NCBI GenBank assembly: GCA_035290085.1
Contig: DATDVK010000071.1
Coordinates: 1 to 7,741, forward strand
DNA from: GWB1-54-5 sp035290085
GTDB lineage: Bacteria > Patescibacteriota > Gracilibacteria > Peribacterales > Peribacteraceae
DNA length: 7,741 nucleotides
Reading direction: 5' to 3'
Shown: piece after piece, positions 4,883 to 7,741 of the stretch
Layout of the letters: each line of letters starts with the position of its first letter
Position numbering within the stretch: position 1 is the stretch's first letter
Notes under the pieces: model-generated
Seen by the model: the letters and a program-made list of their open reading frames with translations, nothing else
What the model was told of the DNA's origin: nothing
Databases searched by the model: none
Made by a program: the position numbers and the translations under genes

Positions 4883-5746
4883 CTATGCAGCTTTTTGGGC
4901 ATTCGCAGCCGCTGTAGGAACGAGAGGATTTTCAAGAATTGTCACAGCGAGAGTAACGGTGAAGACACTGAAGTATGCGAAGAGGAGCTGACTCACGATG
5001 GAACCCACAACCCCCGTGAGGAACGGAGAAACCGAACGCAAGACACTCAGCGTCATGGTGAGTGCGATAAAGACCACAAACCCGCAGAGCATCGCCACAA
5101 TAGTGTTCCCGAGGATCTTCCCCCAGTACCCGCTGGTACGAGCGTAGCTCATGCTTGCACTCTCAAAAATGCCCTTTCCATCCCGCAGAAGCAGCACCGG
5201 CGCAGGCACGAAGCGCGGCATGAGGACGATGCCGAAAACCACCCCGATGAACGGTACCCAGGCGAAGGACCGAACGCCTATCCAAATGCTCAGTGCAATG
5301 AGAGAAATGATCTTGTTTATGGTTTGCCGGAGCGCTTCTCCGGGTTTCATATAACGTCCGGTGGCCACCACAAGGTAGTAGTACGTACCGATGACCGAAA
5401 TCACCCACATGGCAATGATGAACATGAACGTGGAGCCGACGAACGCGGCAGCAGCCGCAGGAGGAATAGTCCCCTCCTCCCCCATCATCTCTCCCATTTT
5501 CTGCATCGCTTCTCCGTCTCCCTGTTGCATTCTCATTATGAGGTCCTGCAGCCGCTCGGGATCTCCATCTGCGTTCTCCATGCCACCGATGAGGGTGCCG
5601 ATTCCCTCTCCTACGCTCTTCTGAGCCCGGAAGGCAATGAGACCCAGCAGAAGGCCAATGACGACTGCGCCAACCATCAGAGGCCGCAGGAGAGCACGAA
5701 AATCAGAGACGCTCTTCTTCAGCAGCGAACCGAGAGGGAGAACCAT
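4883..5746 (-). CDS. Multi-pass membrane protein, paralogue of the 2368-3267 product
   Basis: A 287-aa integral membrane protein that starts MVLPLGSLLKKSVSDF. Helix 1 is at about 22-39. A Met/Gly/Asp-rich hydrophilic loop follows (about 41-100, with R-M-x2-G-D-x-E-A-x2-K-M at 72-84), then hydrophobic segments at about 102-127, 146-176 and 210-272 and a hydrophilic tail ending ANAQKAA. RSFAW (159-163), APVLL (182-186) and WGKILG (208-213) match the paralogue, and APVLL to WG is the same distance in both (26 residues). The C-terminal half resembles DUF975/YciC or GPDPase-membrane-domain proteins; this is family resemblance only and no enzyme is implied. ATG 5746 is chosen because it directly follows the C/T tract ATTCCCCCTTTTTCC and begins a membrane protein N terminus; an upstream ATG at 5794 would add 16 unlikely residues. 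tRNA-Thr lies 132 nt downstream. Confidence 0.75.
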   Translation of the reverse strand: MVLPLGSLLKKSVSDFRALLRPLMVGAVVIGLLLGLIAFRAQKSVGEGIGTLIGGMENADGDPERLQDLIMRMQQGDGEAMQKMGEMMGEEGTIPPAAAAAFVGSTFMFIIAMWVISVIGTYYYLVVATGRYMKPGEALRQTINKIISLIALSIWIGVRSFAWVPFIGVVFGIVLMPRFVPAPVLLLRDGKGIFESASMSYARTSGYWGKILGNTIVAMLCGFVVFIALTMTLSVLRSVSPFLTGVVGSIVSQLLFAYFSVFTVTLAVTILENPLVPTAAANAQKAA

Positions 5747-5795
5747 GGAAAAAGGGGGAATTTTTCTCAGCGTAGCGTATTTGCATATCCACACA

Positions 5796-5828
5796 AAGAA
5801 AACAGCCTGACCAGTCAGGCTGTTTCTT
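5796..5828 (-). terminator. Intrinsic terminator of the LamG-like gene
   Basis: AAACAGCCTGA (5800-5810) pairs perfectly with TCAGGCTGTTT (5815-5825) around a CCAG loop, and a few more pairs form beyond a single bulge. Read on the minus strand, the stem is followed by TTTTCTTT. This is the most conventional intrinsic terminator in the window. It lies 56 nt after the stop at 5885 and 50 nt before the next minus-strand start. Confidence 0.8.
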
Positions 5829-5884
5829 GCTCATTCATCTGTCGGCGGCTGCTGGAAGGGATGCGTGGTTTCATTCAGGGGACG

Positions 5885-6565
5885 TCAGGGAACGAACGCC
5901 TCGAGACTTCGAAGACGAGAGCGGTGCGGCCCGGGAGGGCCGACCGCCTCGCGGTTCGAAACCCCGAAGAGAGCCCCCTTCACATTCTTCTCTGCGAACT
6001 GCGCTTTCAACGTCTGTCCGGCGACGCTGACAGTCACGGCCGTCATGTCGCCTACGACTTCCACCTTGTGCCACTGCCCCGCCGGAATGGCCGGCTTCTT
6101 CTCGTCTGGCTCCAGCCGGACACGCTTCTCATCGACCAGTCGCTCCACTTTGCCGTTTGCGACTTTATGGATGTTCAGCGTGCCGTAGCCGGCGTCTACG
6201 ACGATGTAGATACCGTCCTCCGGCAGGAAGGGGCGTTTTTCAGACACGGACCCCGTTGCCCGGAGCAGGATGCAGAGGTGATCGGCATACGCGACGCCGC
6301 CACCCATGTCCTCCCACTGCCACTGGAACCTCACTGTGAAGGCTCCCGGAAACTCCCTGCGCAGGAAAGCGTAGGCCCGGTTTCCGAGTACGAGCTGGCC
6401 GCCGTCCTTCTCTGTGACGAGCCGGCCGACGTTCCCGTACTGGTGTGGGAGATGGAAGCTCCAGTTTGCGAGTTTGGGATCCGCGAACTTCTCCTCGATG
6501 TACTGCGCCTGTGCGGTGCAGGCCGCCGCGAGGAGCACGGCGGCGGAAAGCAGAAGCGACTTCAA
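5885..6565 (-). CDS. Secreted LamG/DUF1080-like beta-sandwich protein
   Basis: A 226-aa product with a signal peptide (MKSLLLSAAVLLAAACTAQA) and probable cleavage after AQA at 18-20; AAAC (13-16) is a weak lipobox alternative. The mature part shows a concanavalin-like jelly-roll pattern: FADPKLANWSFH, QLVLGNRAYAFLRREF, FTVRFQWQWEDMGGG (76-90), GIYIVVDAGYGTLNIHK (118-134), then AGQWHKVEVVGDMTAVTVSV (162-181) and GQTLKA. The last is the strand pattern of LamG and DUF1080 (3-keto-disaccharide hydrolase) domains, which bind or cleave sugars. No substrate can be named. TTG 6565 is chosen because GGAG lies 7 nt upstream in a purine-rich leader and the signal peptide begins there. The final 14 residues (PHRSRLRSLEAFVP) are Arg-rich and fit the fold poorly; the +1 frame offers GRTALVFEVS, so a late frameshift is possible. 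Confidence 0.6.
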   Translation of the reverse strand: MKSLLLSAAVLLAAACTAQAQYIEEKFADPKLANWSFHLPHQYGNVGRLVTEKDGGQLVLGNRAYAFLRREFPGAFTVRFQWQWEDMGGGVAYADHLCILLRATGSVSEKRPFLPEDGIYIVVDAGYGTLNIHKVANGKVERLVDEKRVRLEPDEKKPAIPAGQWHKVEVVGDMTAVTVSVAGQTLKAQFAEKNVKGALFGVSNREAVGPPGPHRSRLRSLEAFVP

Positions 6566-6602
6566 GATCTCTCTCTCCTTTCCCCTTCTTTTGTTGCAGC
6601 CG

Positions 6603-6632
6603 ACTATACGAATGAGCATGCGGGAATCGCAA
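6603..6632 (-). promoter_or_regulatory. Proximal promoter of the LamG-like gene
   Basis: On the minus strand TTGCGA (6632-6627) and TATAGT (6608-6603) are separated by 18 nt. The predicted start is near 6596, leaving a leader of about 30 nt before TTG 6565 that contains the GGAG site. The -10 matches 5 of 6 consensus bases and the -35 matches 4 of 6. Confidence 0.45.
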
Positions 6633-6658
6633 AAATCCTGCATTTCCCGGCTCTTGCA

Positions 6659-6687
6659 ATTTTATTGATTTATTTTATAAATTTCAA
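6659..6687 (-). promoter_or_regulatory. Distal promoter of the LamG-like gene
   Basis: On the minus strand TTGAAA (6687-6682), a 17-nt A/T-rich spacer and TAAAAT (6664-6659) match the sigma-70 consensus at 5 of 6 positions each. Transcription would start near 6652, with a leader of about 85 nt. The surrounding block (6654-6688) is the most AT-rich stretch in the window, so chance matches are easier here. Confidence 0.45.
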
Positions 6688-6731
6688 ACTGTTCCTCTCC
6701 TTTTCCGCTCCTCTCCTTGCCTTTCAGGGGC

Positions 6732-6760
6732 TTCACACAGATCCCAATCCGTGCTACAAT
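6732..6760 (+). promoter_or_regulatory. Promoter of the 118-aa gene
   Basis: TTCACA (6732-6737), a 17-nt spacer and TACAAT (6755-6760) match the sigma-70 consensus well, and TGC before the -10 makes it an extended -10. The predicted start is near 6767, giving a leader of about 50 nt before ATG 6816. The promoter diverges from those of the LamG-like gene. Confidence 0.65.
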
Positions 6761-6815
6761 GGGGAGATTCGTCGCTGAAGAAATCGAATCAAAAAACACA
6801 CCTCACACACACCCC

Positions 6816-7172
6816 ATGTCCATAGACGCCTGCATCGCTCATGCTATCCACAACGACCTGGATATCCTGGAGGCCCTCCCGGAAATTCATGATCTTCCCG
6901 TGGAGGAAATGGAAACGTACATAGAGAAGTACGTGTGCGATGTGCACCAGAAGATGCGGCAGGTCATCGTGGAATACGGAGATGGTTTCGTCCGCTCCAA
7001 AGACGCTGCAGGGCTCTGCGCAACATGCCTGCAGCAGGGTATTTCCCTCCCCGCGCACATTCTCCTCAGGATGTGCCAGACCATCGTGCAGATGAGCGAA
7101 ATCGACGCACGCTTCATTCTGGACACAGAGGATGGCAAGAGCCTGTACTACATGAAGATGCAGGTGGCCTGA
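6816..7172 (+). CDS. Hypothetical 118-aa helical protein with five cysteines
   Basis: I do not recognise this protein. It starts MSIDACIAHAIHNDLDILEA, has no signal peptide or membrane segment, and is predicted by eye to be mostly helical and acidic. Its cysteines are at 6, 41, 68, 71 and 87. C68-A-T-C71 is a CxxC pair, and with His10, His12 and His44 it could bind metal or be redox active, but no known zinc-finger pattern is complete. ATG 6816 is chosen because the frame's earlier ATG (6759) lies inside the -10 element and so cannot be in the mRNA. The leader just before the ATG is A/C-rich and almost free of G (ACACACCTCACACACACCCC), with no Shine-Dalgarno site. It has its own promoter and ends 6 nt before a large bidirectional hairpin, so it is probably transcribed alone. 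Confidence 0.7.
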   Translation: MSIDACIAHAIHNDLDILEALPEIHDLPVEEMETYIEKYVCDVHQKMRQVIVEYGDGFVRSKDAAGLCATCLQQGISLPAHILLRMCQTIVQMSEIDARFILDTEDGKSLYYMKMQVA

Positions 7173-7177
7173 AAATC

Positions 7178-7277
7178 GAAGAAACAGAGGAAATAGAAGA
7201 GTAAGAAAAAATTGAGGAAAAATCCTAATCCTCAAATCCTTTAACTCCTCTATTTCTTCTATTTCCTCTGTTTCCTC
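7178..7277. terminator. Long purine/pyrimidine palindrome between convergent genes
   Basis: It fills almost the whole 108-nt gap between the 118-aa gene and rpsI. Bases 7181-7200 pair perfectly with 7255-7274 (20 bp). The inner arms (7201-7218 with about 7229-7254) pair less exactly, ending in TTGAGGA/TCCTCAA (7212-7218 with 7229-7235) around a 10-nt loop. The left arm is nearly all purine and the right arm nearly all pyrimidine. Its position fits a terminator used from both sides. On the + strand the T-rich right arm is itself the only T-rich tail. Confidence 0.6.
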
Positions 7278-7280
7278 TTC

Positions 7281-7688
7281 CTAGCGCTTGCTGAACTGTG
7301 GTGCCCTGCGTGCGCGCTTGAGTCCCGGCTTCTTCCGCTCCTTCACGCGTGCATCGCGCCTGAGGAACCCCTCCCGCTTGAGTTGGGAACGGAGCTCCGG
7401 ATCGAAGAGGAGGAGCGCACGGCTGATGCCGTGGCGCATGGCATCGGACTGTGCAGACTTTCCCCCTCCGATGAGGAATACTTCCAGATCGAACTCGTTC
7501 TTCTTGCCCACGAGAGTAAGAGGTGCCAGGGCATTCTCCACTTGCACACCGGCAAAATAGTCTTTGATTTTCTTTCCATTCACATCCACCACACCTTCAC
7601 CGTCCACAAAAAGCCTCACACGCGCAATGGCTGTTTTGCGCTTCCCCACGCTGTAGAAGTACTGCCGCTTGCTGTCTGCTTCTGCCAT
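7281..7688 (-). CDS. rpsI: 30S ribosomal protein S9 (uS9)
   Basis: A 135-aa small-subunit protein whose basic C-terminal tail reaches the P-site tRNA. Family features are YSVGKRKTAIARVRL (12-26), DYFAG (43-47), GGGKSAQSDAMRHGISRAL (74-92), and the basic end RDARVKERKKPGLKRARR (111-128) with terminal PQFSKR. Its length is normal for the family. In the GGG motif, KSAQSDAMRHG replaces the commoner xSGQAGAIRxG. The start, ATG 7688, lies 5 nt after the rplM stop and has no Shine-Dalgarno site; a C/T-rich stretch (CACTTTCCCTTCC) overlaps the rplM end. rplM-rpsI is the standard bacterial pair, so it is almost surely co-transcribed and perhaps translationally coupled. Confidence 0.97.
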   Translation of the reverse strand: MAEADSKRQYFYSVGKRKTAIARVRLFVDGEGVVDVNGKKIKDYFAGVQVENALAPLTLVGKKNEFDLEVFLIGGGKSAQSDAMRHGISRALLLFDPELRSQLKREGFLRRDARVKERKKPGLKRARRAPQFSKR

Positions 7689-7693
7689 AGAAT

Positions 7694-7741
7694 TTACGGA
7701 AGGGAAAGTGGTACCGGCTTCTGTGCCTCATAATCATGGCG
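7694..7741 (-). CDS. rplM: 50S ribosomal protein L13 (uL13), last 15 codons
   Basis: Reading the minus strand from the right edge gives RHDYEAQKPVPLSLP and TAA (7696-7694). The H-x-x-AQKPVPL ending is typical of bacterial uL13. Position directly before rpsI, with a 5-nt gap, agrees with the conserved rplM-rpsI operon. The rest of the gene lies outside the window. Confidence 0.85.
   Translation of the reverse strand, partial: RHDYEAQKPVPLSLP

Noticed and set aside
4618..4917. 99-codon + strand frame containing WSHLRESNPRPTRYECVALP
   Set aside because: It is the antisense translation of tRNA-Thr, a well-known spurious protein that arises wherever a tRNA gene is translated on the wrong strand.
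4895..6778. 627-codon open frame on the + strand
   Set aside because: It runs antisense through the membrane protein gene, its neighbour's terminator and the LamG-like gene, and its product is rich in Arg, His and Pro with no domain. It is a shadow of two real minus-strand genes.
6759..6815. Upstream ATG at 6759 as the start of the 118-aa gene
   Set aside because: This ATG overlaps the TACAAT -10 element and would lie before the transcription start.

Overview
The window reads as bacterial chromosome at roughly 55% G+C by eye. All visible genes use the standard code, and TGA ends at least six of them, so a TGA-recoding lineage is excluded. The style points to a Candidate Phyla Radiation (Patescibacteria) genome, perhaps a Peregrinibacteria/Peribacteria relative: short intergenic gaps, orphan paired membrane proteins, a compact triosephosphate isomerase, and few Shine-Dalgarno sites. 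That placement is inference from style, not from a marker-gene tree.

Layout. Positions 1-337 hold the 3' end of a beta-rich surface-type protein, followed by a terminator-like hairpin. A two-gene + strand unit follows: a short triosephosphate isomerase (530-1240) and, 19 nt later, a slipin/stomatin SPFH protein (1260-2021). A long low-GC palindrome (2027-2117) and a 49-codon orphan ORF (2196-2345) close the + strand block. A minus-strand block follows, read from high to low coordinates: a secreted LamG/DUF1080-like protein (6565-5885), a multi-pass membrane protein (5746-4883), tRNA-Thr(CGT) (4750-4675), dprA (4461-3376) and a second membrane protein (3267-2368). The second membrane protein is a paralogue of the first. 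On the + strand, 6816-7172 encodes an unrecognised 118-aa protein behind a good sigma-70-type promoter. It converges on the rplM-rpsI ribosomal operon (minus strand), of which the whole of rpsI and the last 15 codons of rplM are present.

How the parts relate. The genes do not form one pathway: glycolysis (tpiA), membrane organisation (SPFH), DNA uptake/recombination (dprA) and translation (tRNA-Thr, uS9, uL13) are housekeeping functions. The least ordinary material is in the non-coding DNA. (1) tRNA-Thr is flanked by pieces of itself: a 19-nt copy of its 3' end beside the dprA promoter, and a 14-nt copy of its 5' end built into a 53-nt hairpin. (2) Gene 3' ends carry long, low-GC, nearly perfect palindromes instead of compact GC-rich terminators. 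(3) Several start codons follow a C/T-rich tract instead of a Shine-Dalgarno sequence, including those inside operons. (4) Three promoters share the identical string GCTACAAT. I see no defence system, CRISPR array, transposase or phage gene.
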